Assembly (NCBI GenBank): GCA_029433415.1
Contig: JAQTIA010000003.1
Location: forward strand, 372,001 to 436,000
Source of the DNA: Acetobacteraceae bacterium ESL0709
GTDB taxonomy: Bacteria > Pseudomonadota > Alphaproteobacteria > Acetobacterales > Acetobacteraceae
Length of the DNA stretch: 64,000 nucleotides
Reading direction: 5' to 3'
The translations under genes were made by a program, and so were the position numbers. The notes under the pieces were generated by a model. The model had not been told where the DNA came from. It saw nothing but the letters and a program-made list of their open reading frames with translations, and searched no databases. Below, one piece after another: positions 33,696-41,913 of the stretch (the stretch's first letter is position 1; each line of letters starts with the position of its first letter).

Positions 33696-35438
33696 TTAAT
33701 ATACAGCAGCTCTTCTCAAGTCATCAATCTGATGAGCTTTATTATTCGATTCGTCATTATTCCTTCGGTCTCCGGGATGAGTGATCAAAACGACAGGTCC
33801 ATCGTTATAAGTGCTTTCGACGTTACTGATATACTGTTTTGCTGCTGGACGTAAGTAATTTTCCCAATGTGCACTATCGTGATGTAATGCTGCTTTCGTC
33901 ATTGCATTTGTTAACCCTTGTTCTCCTTCGTGATAGGCAGCAAGAGCGTAGTCTAGGTTACCATGATATCGTTTCAGGAGTGATGCCATATAATGTTTAG
34001 TGACTTGCCAGCTGATTTCTGGATCTTCCAATAAATCTTCTCTCTCAAGACCTGCTTTCTCGTGGGCAGTAGAAAATTTTAGTTGCATTAGCCCCAGTAT
34101 ATGATGACCTTTTTCATATTGATTTTGTTTAAGTCCAGACTTATCATCCTCGAAACCTACGCGTGTGTCTGCCTTACTTTCCCTATAAGCTTGTGCTCCT
34201 ACCAACCTTTCGAGATTTATTCTATCTGTTAATTGGTGCTTCAAAATTGTCTCTGGTTTGCCGTATAATAAAGGAAGGGGGCCTTCATAATTTTGTTTTT
34301 TAATGCGACCATTAACGATATCTTTTAATAGTGGTTCATCAACGTAAAAATTGTCTTTTTTATCCAATGGTTGTTTATATAAAGGCACGCCTCTAAGGGA
34401 AGATTCTTTTATATTGTTTTTATCAAATATATGTTTGCTCTCTAAATCATCAGTTCGTTTTGTACTGAACCCACCCTTGGAAATATACGGATTTATGATC
34501 CTTGTGAAATTCCCATAACCTACATCGTGGAAAGGGGTATTAACGAATATCCCGATCTTATCATTCAGTTTTTTCTGCTCTGTTTTCTGGGGCAGAGTGG
34601 GAGTAACGGCCTTGGCTGTGTGGTCCGTCTTTACCCTCAAGTCAGGAACAAGCCCGAGAGAGACGCTGTTTCTTTTCTGTCCCGAAAGGGAAATGGTTTC
34701 ATTCCCATTCAATCTTGCAGGCACTCTTACAAGTTGCAACGCAGAAGCCGCCGCAGGATGCACAGCTTGAATCTTATCAGAGGGAAGGGGCGAGGATCGC
34801 CCTGTTCCCTGTGTGAGGTTAATACTCTCAGGGGAATTATATGAAGCTTCCGTCAAGCTCGTAGATTGTGATAATGGCGACGAAGAAGAAATCTCCCTTC
34901 TGCGCGCCTTCAAAGCCGAGGCTGGTTCTTCCGGCAATGATGTGACCAATATCGCCCTTGACGCGCCTGCAGGAGATAATCCCGGTAATGATGGGACCGA
35001 GGAAGATAATGGCTGCAATCGCACACCGGTGGAAGCAGGTGGTGATAACAATGCAGCGGCAGACGATAATGGCAAGGCGGAATGGCGCCCATTCGTCCCA
35101 TAGTCCCACAATCCTGTCTCAAACCCTCCTCTGCTTTCCCGAAGAAGTATATGGCGCAGATCTCCCATGGAAAGATCCGTTCCTTTCACTCCGGCGAGCA
35201 GACCCTGCGAGAGCAGGGCGGTAGCGTAAGGGTTTGAGGCAAGAGGGGTACCCGCCACAGCCAAAGAACCGCTCGACCCCATCCCGCCATTTGGCAAAAG
35301 GGCTTCTCCGCCTGAAACCTGCCCTTTTTCTGGCGTGAGAGACTGTTTATAGTTCTTATAGGCGTTCAAGGTATCAATATAAGTTTGCAGCGCAGGAGGT
35401 ATCTCCCGTGCTACAGGGGCTGTGGGGGTGGGATTCAT
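33696..35438 (-). CDS. Muramidase A: tail-linked lytic transglycosylase-like protein in tape-measure position
   Basis: A 580-residue protein. The conserved N-terminal ~110 residues (PPALQTYIDTLNAYKNYKQS, GGEALLPNGGMGSSG, LLSQGLLAGVKGTDLSMGDL) match the genes at 29464 and 23025. A long Ser/Pro/Ala-rich variable middle follows. The C-terminal region has SLT motifs: AQAYRESKAD with candidate catalytic Glu near 420, ILGLMQLKFSTAHE, and ALAAYHEGEQGL. The tail is DDLRRAAVY. The start lies only 10 bp after the stop of the frameshifted tail-chaperone product, exactly where a tape measure gene normally begins. It is probably the founding copy from which B and C were duplicated. A short tape measure with muramidase activity and a tail-loaded effector are the two main options. 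Confidence 0.75.
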   Translation of the reverse strand: MNPTPTAPVAREIPPALQTYIDTLNAYKNYKQSLTPEKGQVSGGEALLPNGGMGSSGSLAVAGTPLASNPYATALLSQGLLAGVKGTDLSMGDLRHILLRESRGGFETGLWDYGTNGRHSALPLSSAAALLSPPASTGVRLQPLSSSVPSLPGLSPAGASRAILVTSLPEEPASALKARRREISSSSPLSQSTSLTEASYNSPESINLTQGTGRSSPLPSDKIQAVHPAAASALQLVRVPARLNGNETISLSGQKRNSVSLGLVPDLRVKTDHTAKAVTPTLPQKTEQKKLNDKIGIFVNTPFHDVGYGNFTRIINPYISKGGFSTKRTDDLESKHIFDKNNIKESSLRGVPLYKQPLDKKDNFYVDEPLLKDIVNGRIKKQNYEGPLPLLYGKPETILKHQLTDRINLERLVGAQAYRESKADTRVGFEDDKSGLKQNQYEKGHHILGLMQLKFSTAHEKAGLEREDLLEDPEISWQVTKHYMASLLKRYHGNLDYALAAYHEGEQGLTNAMTKAALHHDSAHWENYLRPAAKQYISNVESTYNDGPVVLITHPGDRRNNDESNNKAHQIDDLRRAAVY

Positions 35439-35448
35439 CTTTTTACTT

Positions 35449-36137
35449 TTACCTTAACAGGGCGGACAGAACCTCCTGCGGATTTGTATAGCGACACCTA
35501 TAATCTGCACGCGATTTATAAGAAGATTCCGCCCCAAGCAACGTGGCAAAACCTTCATCTGCCAGCCAGTCAAATATGGCGGCAATTATGCCGCCTCCGT
35601 CTCGCCAGTAGCTTTCCCGGTGGTCAAGCTCGGCAATGAATCTTTGTACGCCGTAGCGTCTAACGAGGTCATATCCACAGACCTCAGCAAGTTCAGCATA
35701 TCCAGGATAAACTTTTTTCTCTTTGCTGGAAGCAGCGCAGAGGCGACAATAAAAAAAATAAGGGCATTCTCGACTTCAGCACGTTCTTCCTCATTGAGCC
35801 AACCTTTTTTGAGAGCACTGGAAAGGGGGATAGGGTCAAAGCCCTCATCAGAGACGCCGATATAAGTAGCATTGCGGTTAATATCAGCCAGAAGGGAAGT
35901 ATATGTGGTTTCCCCCTCAGGACCTGCCTGTTCTGCCTGTTCTTTCAAGGCAAAGGCTGCTACGGCCGCACCGGCTGTAATACCCAGCTCGTCAGATTCA
36001 AGACTGCTCCATGTACGGGCAAGAAGTTTCCAGCATAGGGCAAAAGCGTCCCGACTGAGAGGAGGGCAATGAACGTAGCCTTTGCCACTTTCAAGCGGAA
36101 CGACGAGATTCAGGCGTTCATTAATCGTGATGCTCAT
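35449..36137 (-). CDS. Tail assembly chaperone, long form by -1 frameshift
   Basis: The gene at 35586 has a canonical slippery heptamer A AAA AAG at 35718-35712 in the correct phase. After a -1 shift the ribosome reads 90 further codons to a TAA at 35449-35451. The new frame is clearly protein-like (VYPGYAELAEVCGYDLVRRY, GVQRFIAELDHRESYWRDGG, AAIFDWLADEGFATLLGAES). Total length is about 229 residues. Programmed -1 shifting that yields a short and a long chaperone just before the tape measure gene is the hallmark of gpG/gpGT-type tail assembly chaperones. The long form should bind tube and tape measure proteins during tail assembly. Confidence 0.75.
35586..36137 (-). CDS. Tail assembly chaperone, short form
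   Basis: A 183-residue mostly helical protein from the ATG at 36137 (a start at 36155 is possible). It lies after sheath and tube genes and before the first muramidase gene, the standard slot for the tail chaperone. Its last residues (LLRSVDMTSLDATAYKDSLP, then TTGKATGETEAA) have low complexity compared with the overlapping -1 frame, as expected where two frames are used. See the frameshift entry for the long form. Confidence 0.65.
   Translation of the reverse strand: MSITINERLNLVVPLESGKGYVHCPPLSRDAFALCWKLLARTWSSLESDELGITAGAAVAAFALKEQAEQAGPEGETTYTSLLADINRNATYIGVSDEGFDPIPLSSALKKGWLNEEERAEVENALIFFIVASALLPAKRKKFILDMLNLLRSVDMTSLDATAYKDSLPSLTTGKATGETEAA
35712..35718 (-). promoter_or_regulatory. 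Programmed -1 ribosomal frameshift site (A AAA AAG)
   Basis: The minus-strand heptamer AAAAAAG is phased as A AAA AAG (codons AGA AAA AAG), the most slippery -1 motif in bacteria and the one used by dnaX. The -1 frame is open for 90 codons downstream with sensible protein sequence. I did not verify a downstream stimulatory hairpin. Confidence 0.7.
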
Positions 36138-36221
36138 AAATATATCCAATAACAAGAGTAAAAAACGTAAATAAAAAAAGTCTGGCGGGGACTTCTCCTC
36201 CGCCAGACCATCAGTTACTGT

Positions 36222-36668
36222 TTATGAGAGGCTCCAAATGTCGGAATTGACAACCTCATAGCCTTTGAGTTGGATATCCCATTTGATCTGGCCACCATTA
36301 AGGGTCTGTTTAGGCTGTTTGGTGATGTAGCAATTTTCGATTGTACGATCATCCTGCACAGAGCTGTCACTGACGATGCGGACTTTCCCGATGTAGGTAT
36401 TTTTTCCCAACTGGCGGAACCATTCATTGGCAAGGCTCTGGGAACGGCAGAGATTGATCGTCACAATCACATCCTGTTTGGAGTGGGGCGCGCCGACAAA
36501 ACCTGTCATTGTTTCCATCATATCCGTGATGTCCGAAGTATGTTCTATGACAATACCATCAGGTGTCAGGTAATCAGATGTGACATTAAGAGCGGAATTT
36601 GACGTTACGATAACAGAACCGCGAAGACGGTTTAACATACCTTGTGGATTGGAAGGACTAACACCCAT
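36222..36668 (-). CDS. Phage tail tube protein
   Basis: A 148-residue beta-rich protein directly after the DUF3383 sheath gene, with a CAGGAG ribosome binding site. Sequence (MLNRLRGSVIVTSNSALNVT, then DGIVIEHTSDITDMMETMTG, QIKWDIQLKGYEVVN) matches the layout of DUF3277-type tube proteins of contractile phages. Hexameric rings of it should line the inner tail tube. Order sheath-tube-chaperone is standard. Confidence 0.7.
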   Translation of the reverse strand: MGVSPSNPQGMLNRLRGSVIVTSNSALNVTSDYLTPDGIVIEHTSDITDMMETMTGFVGAPHSKQDVIVTINLCRSQSLANEWFRQLGKNTYIGKVRIVSDSSVQDDRTIENCYITKQPKQTLNGGQIKWDIQLKGYEVVNSDIWSLS

Positions 36669-36671
36669 GTT

Positions 36672-38255
36672 TTATACTCCTGCTGTTTGTGTAGTGGCTG
36701 TAACTGTCTGACCGGAGAAGTCGACAGCCAGGTTATAAGTAAGACTCAGGAAACCACGGACCGGCGTAATTGTTGCTGCAAGACCGTTATAAATTCCCGC
36801 TGGATAGTCAGATGGATTATTTTTCAGATAGTTTTCAAATGATGTTACATCGAAGATATAGTTCGGCAGGATGCAACCTGCGCTTACGGCGCTATCAAGC
36901 ATCTGCTGGGCTCGTGCTGCCAGACGGGAAATACCAGACTGATCATAAACAAGCGGGTTAATACCAGGCTGGCTGCCTTCGATAATGGCATTCGCCAGCT
37001 GCAATTCCATATTGATGGAACACCAGTCAGCACCGTACCAACCGGACATTGTGTCACCATTCATGAAATTACCCCAAAAGAGGATAGATCCCTCGATTCC
37101 ACCTTCATTTGACGTACCAGCAAAACCAACATTGTCAGTTTTGAATGTCTGAAAATAAGTGGCATTTTTAGCTTCAGGCCACGACGTAATGCCGTTCAGC
37201 ACACGGAAGCTCATTGGAGCCAGACGGTTCATAGCCGAAGGGTTGGCAGAACAGAACTGGGCACAGACCGCTGCCGCCAGATGCTCGCTAGATGTATTGG
37301 CCGCTGTCGTCTGGGCTGTTACGACCGAACCAGTATATTCAACACCATAAAATGTGGATTTCTGCCCATTGCCGTTCGTAATAAGCGAGCTATAGCCATC
37401 TTTATCGCCACAGAGGAAGAAATAGACGCGCGTATTATTTCCAGACTGATTGGCCAGGAAAGACGCCATAGCGCTATCAAGCGCCGCCTTGCGCGGGAAG
37501 ACATAACCATAGAATAGAAGATTATTCTGCTGGTACCAGTTGGCAAAGGCCGTCCCCATCATATTAGGCTGCATGATACCAAGCTCAAGGACCCAGCATC
37601 CTGTGTTATTATTAGCAAACCATGAATTACCCATGGCCATAAGTTCTGTAATAGCCTGTGAATTGTCGTAAATATTCAGACCAGCAATATCAGCCTTGAA
37701 TTCTGTGCCGGCCGCGATATCGCTGGCAACGCCAGCTGCTAATGAAACAGTAAATGTAACATAACCCTGATTGTCTTTACTTTTATAAGTCAATGAATCC
37801 GACAAAAATGCCGCATCACCCTCACGCAGATTTGTAAAAGAAAGGCTGGAAGCATCAACAGAAGTCGAGAGAATATTATTAAACTTTGATGTCAGGTCAA
37901 ATGTTTTATCACCTGCAGCAATAGCCGCCTTGTTCGTAAAAACAACATTACTGACGTTGAAAGGTGCCGCATATCCTGCAACTGGCGGATCTGAAAGCAA
38001 TAACTGGCTTCCCCGACTGTTTCTGGCGGCTTCACCTTGAATAAAGGGGGGAGTAGTACCGTCTGAGAAGCCCTGAACCTGTGCCCCGCTGGACGGATCG
38101 ATAATTGATTGCAGATCAGCAAGGCTGCTTACAAAACGACTTTCTCCATGAGAAAGAGACGTTGCGCCAAGAGAGATCAGGCATCCTTTTTTCTGTAAGA
38201 GGTTAGGCTGTGCGCCACGAATGACGCTCTCATTAATAGTAACTATTTGTGGCAT
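36672..38255 (-). CDS. Phage tail sheath protein (DUF3383 type)
   Basis: A 527-residue protein from the ATG at 38255, which has AAGGAAA upstream; the longer open frame lacks a good start. Beginning MPQIVTINESVIRG and segments such as GSQLLLSDPPVAGYAAPFNV, KDNQGYVTFTVSLAAGV and GFAGTSNEGGIEGSILFWGN fit the DUF3383 contractile sheath family. It polymerises around the tail tube and contracts on binding. Its presence defines the particle as myovirus-like. Length is in the usual range and no damage is seen. Confidence 0.8.
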   Translation of the reverse strand: MPQIVTINESVIRGAQPNLLQKKGCLISLGATSLSHGESRFVSSLADLQSIIDPSSGAQVQGFSDGTTPPFIQGEAARNSRGSQLLLSDPPVAGYAAPFNVSNVVFTNKAAIAAGDKTFDLTSKFNNILSTSVDASSLSFTNLREGDAAFLSDSLTYKSKDNQGYVTFTVSLAAGVASDIAAGTEFKADIAGLNIYDNSQAITELMAMGNSWFANNNTGCWVLELGIMQPNMMGTAFANWYQQNNLLFYGYVFPRKAALDSAMASFLANQSGNNTRVYFFLCGDKDGYSSLITNGNGQKSTFYGVEYTGSVVTAQTTAANTSSEHLAAAVCAQFCSANPSAMNRLAPMSFRVLNGITSWPEAKNATYFQTFKTDNVGFAGTSNEGGIEGSILFWGNFMNGDTMSGWYGADWCSINMELQLANAIIEGSQPGINPLVYDQSGISRLAARAQQMLDSAVSAGCILPNYIFDVTSFENYLKNNPSDYPAGIYNGLAATITPVRGFLSLTYNLAVDFSGQTVTATTQTAGV

Positions 38256-38257
38256 TA

Positions 38258-39199
38258 TTATTTCCTTAATGCAATTTGTGCAGATTTTATAAGTTGTATT
38301 GCCGTATTTCGTGCTGCACTTTGACAATACATTACTTCAAATTTAATGGTTTTATGCATGGCTAATGTACCAATTTCTGGCAAAGCCTGTTTTTCATCAC
38401 GAATAAAGGGATTATTGACAACACCAAACTTTTCTGGATGTAGAAGAGCCCAATGCAAGATATAATTCCTGATATTCGCTGCCTGAAGATTTGTCAGGCC
38501 ATAAAGTGACAGACTGACTGTTTCCTTTATGATCTGACTATCACTTCCCGTATAGCTATTAACCATTGATAATGATGTTTCTTTAATCGTTTCTGGATCA
38601 TTATGAATAGCTACATAAGGAGGAGATTGGTTTTCCGGTACGCAATAGCTCGGAAAAACAGGAACATTTTCCGGCCATGGGCACCAGTCAAGAGCAGGGG
38701 ACGTATCGTAAGGTAACGACATAAAGAAGGGAAGACTGTTACTGACAATCAATTCCTCAACATTGATGGCTGATATATCATCAATAAACTGGGCGGCAAA
38801 AACAGGGGTTAATGTCCTGCCCTCGTAATGATAAAGCCCTGCCTGCTCATATTGGAATGAGTGTGATCCGATCACAAACCTGGCGTTCCCTAGGTCTCCG
38901 ACCCATATAAACGTCCTGTCTCTGTCATAAAAAGAGGCTATCTCTGTGGTACATGTAAATTTTACCAGACCAAGATCGTAATTTTCTGAGACATCCTGCA
39001 AGCTCTGTGTATTGATATGCAGGCTTCCCTCGACAGATTGGCTATCACCTGTCGCAACCCAGAAGATATAACCATCCAAGGGGAGAACAGTTCGTCTATA
39101 TTTTTTGAACGTAATGGTTTGTCCAGAATCAATATCGTGAAGACCGCTACTCTGTGCGGCTGAGAGTGGCGAGCCTTGTTCTTCCTGAACGCTGACCAT
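38258..39199 (-). CDS. Phage structural protein upstream of sheath (tail terminator/neck region)
   Basis: A 313-residue protein with AAAGGA before its ATG and only 2 bp between its stop and the sheath start. It begins with a polar segment and a beta-rich domain (YRRTVLPLDGYIFWVATGDS, SLHINTQSLQDVSENYDLGL), with mixed alpha/beta later. Proteins of this size occupy this place in other DUF3383-type phages and are annotated as structural or neck proteins. The precise role (terminator, neck) is inferred from order alone. Confidence 0.45.
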   Translation of the reverse strand: MVSVQEEQGSPLSAAQSSGLHDIDSGQTITFKKYRRTVLPLDGYIFWVATGDSQSVEGSLHINTQSLQDVSENYDLGLVKFTCTTEIASFYDRDRTFIWVGDLGNARFVIGSHSFQYEQAGLYHYEGRTLTPVFAAQFIDDISAINVEELIVSNSLPFFMSLPYDTSPALDWCPWPENVPVFPSYCVPENQSPPYVAIHNDPETIKETSLSMVNSYTGSDSQIIKETVSLSLYGLTNLQAANIRNYILHWALLHPEKFGVVNNPFIRDEKQALPEIGTLAMHKTIKFEVMYCQSAARNTAIQLIKSAQIALRK

Positions 39200-39255
39200 G
39201 ATTATAATCCTTTCGGACGTTTTTTAACAAAACATCAAGGAAGGTGATCAGTATT

Positions 39256-39702
39256 TCAAAACTGGCTTAATCCGCGATAAGGCCCAATATCGCGTAATAA
39301 TCCTAGATAAAATCGTCCCCAGACTGTTTTCATCAGCTGGAGATCACGGGGTGTCATGGTTCTTACAAAATCAGGGATAACCCAATTTTGGGATGTTCCA
39401 TTGTCACTGCTACTAGATATTATTCCAGGAATAAGAGCATTGAGACCATATTTACGGCGAAAATCAGCAAAAAAATGACTGTTTTCAGAATCTGGTGCCA
39501 GCTCTATAAGATAAGCTGCTGCCAGATTATAGACGGCCAATCTGTAAAATACTGGTTGTAAAGAACGCAAAGAGCGTAAAACCTGTGCAGAGGCCAACTC
39601 ATAAGAATCACTGAGGCACTGCGCATCATCGGGCAGAATATCATCACTGATTTTCATATCAGAGCGCACAAAGGCAATAAACCCCATGAGTGTTGGCGAC
39701 AT
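39256..39702 (-). CDS. Head-tail connector-like protein (DUF4054-like position)
   Basis: A 148-residue largely helical protein that starts within the stop of the preceding gene (ATGA). It has the features of head completion/adaptor proteins (LAVYNLAAAYLIELAPDSEN, FVRTMTPRDLQLMKTVWGRF). In comparable phages a DUF4054 connector lies between capsid and sheath. Similarity is weak by eye, so the call rests on position and fold type. Confidence 0.4.
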   Translation of the reverse strand: MSPTLMGFIAFVRSDMKISDDILPDDAQCLSDSYELASAQVLRSLRSLQPVFYRLAVYNLAAAYLIELAPDSENSHFFADFRRKYGLNALIPGIISSSSDNGTSQNWVIPDFVRTMTPRDLQLMKTVWGRFYLGLLRDIGPYRGLSQF

Positions 39703-40154
39703 CAGGCAAACTTCCTTGCTGTCCCGAAGAAATTTGCCTCATCAGCTGCGGCAATCTCGACCTCAAGCGTTTCAGGACGTGCAAACCCTTCCGAGCTTTT
39801 GCCTTTGACTGCCTCATTAATAGATGCGGCATTCTGTGCAAGAAATTCTTTCCCCTTACGGGAAAGGGCGTGCACATTATCCTGCACGCGATTGGCAAAG
39901 CGCTTGTGACTGATGGGCCCCTCGTCAGAATAGACCAGATCGGCTATAAGACGTGAAGAAACAGCTTCATCCACGCTTATGGCACCATAAAGTCTGGCCT
40001 GCGTGATAATGGATCTGATCTCATGAGGTTCCAGATCACGAATGACTCCCTGAACGCCAGGTTCCAGCTTCAGGGACGCAATATCGGATACTCCCGGGCG
40101 CCTATAGAGGAACGTCCAGTTCTTGACCGAAGCATTGGCAAAATGAAGCTCCAT
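39702..40154 (-). CDS. Hypothetical phage head-region protein
   Basis: A 150-residue protein immediately after the major capsid gene (2-bp gap, AAGGAAG ribosome binding site). Mixed sequence: N-terminal beta part (LHFANASVKNWTFLYRRPG) followed by helices with DLEPHEIRSIITQARLYGAI. It is probably a head decoration, connector or head-completion component; no family is recognised. Coupled to the following connector gene by ATGA. Confidence 0.4.
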   Translation of the reverse strand: MELHFANASVKNWTFLYRRPGVSDIASLKLEPGVQGVIRDLEPHEIRSIITQARLYGAISVDEAVSSRLIADLVYSDEGPISHKRFANRVQDNVHALSRKGKEFLAQNAASINEAVKGKSSEGFARPETLEVEIAAADEANFFGTARKFA

Positions 40155-40156
40155 TT

Positions 40157-41206
40157 TTAGCTTCCTTTACGTGAAGCAGGCGGTTCATCAACCCAGACAG
40201 AAATTTTCGTCACCGTTTCAGGGCGCAGGACCCAGCCAGGAGTCAATTTCAGTTCTGTTACGACGTCAAGATCTCCTCCTGGCACAGGAACAGGATACTC
40301 CACTGGCGCAGCTGCGTCCCAAAGCTGGATGGAACAGGCATTTTCCTGAGTAGCCATATCACTGCCAAAAATGTTCGTATCAGGAAGCATTCCTATGGCA
40401 CGCAGTTGAACTTCAGGAATGGAAGCGATCATCATATCAGCACCATTGGCTCCTTTGCCAATGAGGGTATCGTCAGCGAGCCAGCTGATCTCAGAGACGA
40501 CTTGCTGAAGGGACGACGTTACAGTTCCAGCGATGGTATTTGAGCCCCCTCCAATATTCTGCCAGCTTGTCAAAGGGACGATCTGTGACTGAAGAAGACC
40601 GATCACACGTTGTGGAGCTACAATAGCCATGCGGGTCGGTTTACCAAGCTGATTGGTACGCGTCACAATATCCATAAGCATATAGTTTAGTGTCTGTGCC
40701 ACGTAACCAGGAGACATGGTCCGCAGGGTAGTGCCATTGCTGTCTGCTGGGAAATTGGTTTCAAACGTGCCTGGACCGTTCAGAATACCTTCCCCGGTTT
40801 CTGGTGAGATACCGTATAGGAGGGCATTACGAGCATGCTGGAAATGAGCCTGTCTCATGGCCAGGGAGTAAATTTCGGCTCCCGAAACCTTGTAAGTGCC
40901 GGCAGCGGCAAGGGCTGTTCTTGTATAGGTTCCGCGCACGCGCTGCCAATAGGTTGGCACACTGGCAAAACTTCCGACAATATTGACTGAAGGCAGGTCG
41001 TTCGCGCCTCCTTGTGCGTCACCAACGAGGGTGGTAAGATCAATCCGGTTAATCTTTACTGCCAGATCAGACGGAGAGAGCATAACCGTGGGCTCTCCTC
41101 CCTTAATCAGCGACCAGGCTCCAGACTGCTGTGATTGCTGGATAATAACGCCGGGTAGAGTAAAATGCGGGGAGATGAGCGTCTGCCCTGGAAAAACTAG
41201 AGGCAT
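40157..41206 (-). CDS. Major capsid protein (DUF2184 type)
   Basis: A 349-residue protein with an AAGGAG ribosome binding site. Segments such as VKINRIDLTTLVGDAQGGAN, GTYKVSGAEIYSLAMRQAHF and TRMAIVAPQRVIGLLQSQIV, plus the C-terminal ENACSIQLWDAAAPVEYPVP, match DUF2184 HK97-fold capsid proteins found with DUF3383 sheaths. It lies after protease and decoration genes in the normal order and appears intact. Confidence 0.7.
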   Translation of the reverse strand: MPLVFPGQTLISPHFTLPGVIIQQSQQSGAWSLIKGGEPTVMLSPSDLAVKINRIDLTTLVGDAQGGANDLPSVNIVGSFASVPTYWQRVRGTYTRTALAAAGTYKVSGAEIYSLAMRQAHFQHARNALLYGISPETGEGILNGPGTFETNFPADSNGTTLRTMSPGYVAQTLNYMLMDIVTRTNQLGKPTRMAIVAPQRVIGLLQSQIVPLTSWQNIGGGSNTIAGTVTSSLQQVVSEISWLADDTLIGKGANGADMMIASIPEVQLRAIGMLPDTNIFGSDMATQENACSIQLWDAAAPVEYPVPVPGGDLDVVTELKLTPGWVLRPETVTKISVWVDEPPASRKGS

Positions 41207-41217
41207 GTAGGTTCTCC

Positions 41218-41910
41218 TTAAATCTGTACAAGAGCCAGAAGACGACCAGAGGCGTCATCCTGCACATTCGTCCAGTTAATGTTACCCTTGCCGTCTTCTG
41301 TCGCCAGACGCCCCAAGGGACAGATTTCGTGAATGGTCACATTAAGACTGACCACAGGCTGGGAAGATTTTTTGCCGTCATCACCTGTGCCAATAACCGC
41401 CGTTAACATATTTTTGCTAAAATCCCAGGAGAGGGATTGGGATTCAGCCTGTCCGACGAGGTCAATGAGCGCTGGATCAATTGGCAAGGCTATTTTGGCA
41501 CGACTGCCCAGACGGAAAAAATTGATAGTACCTGGAGCCCCTATGGATGGACAGTTGCTGTTGGCTGTGACAATCAGATTGGGACAATCATTAATAACAG
41601 AAAAACCTGTAACCTCTCCGACTGTCGTCGCACGCCTGATCTGTCGGGGAAGTCCTTGCGTCTGAGAAATAAGGCTGACAATGGGCAAGCCACCATAAAG
41701 GGGTTTGCTTTCCTGAGAACTGACACAGGCTGATGATAGCTCGTAACGGTAACCTGGACCATTTTGGGCAATCCCCATAAAGGCACCTCCTGACTGACTG
41801 GAGAAAGTTCCGCTAAAAGTGCCGGTTACATAAGGCGAAATGGCCACTGTGGAGGATGGAGCAGCATCGGGCAGGGAAGCCTGCGTATATGTCGGGTAAT
41901 TAAGTGTCAT
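41218..41910 (-). CDS. Capsid decoration-like protein
   Basis: A 230-residue beta-rich protein between the prohead protease and the major capsid. The Ser/Gly/Thr-rich start (SPYVTGTFSGTFSSQSGGAF) and beta-strand pattern are compatible with a head decoration or cement protein, the usual occupant of this slot. The sequence contains four Cys. No specific family is recognised. Confidence 0.45.
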   Translation of the reverse strand: MTLNYPTYTQASLPDAAPSSTVAISPYVTGTFSGTFSSQSGGAFMGIAQNGPGYRYELSSACVSSQESKPLYGGLPIVSLISQTQGLPRQIRRATTVGEVTGFSVINDCPNLIVTANSNCPSIGAPGTINFFRLGSRAKIALPIDPALIDLVGQAESQSLSWDFSKNMLTAVIGTGDDGKKSSQPVVSLNVTIHEICPLGRLATEDGKGNINWTNVQDDASGRLLALVQI

Positions 41911-41913
41911 GAT

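Noticed and set aside
34813..35109. Overlapping frames on both strands within muramidase A
   Set aside because: They lie in the Ser/Pro/Ala-rich low-complexity linker region, where several frames are open by composition; muramidase A homology runs across the whole stretch.
35612..35618. GGGAAAG (lambda-type slippery heptamer) near the end of the chaperone gene
   Set aside because: Its phase is GGG AAA G rather than G GGA AAG, so it does not support a -1 shift, and the -1 frame is already protein-like upstream. The A AAA AAG at 35718-35712 explains it better.
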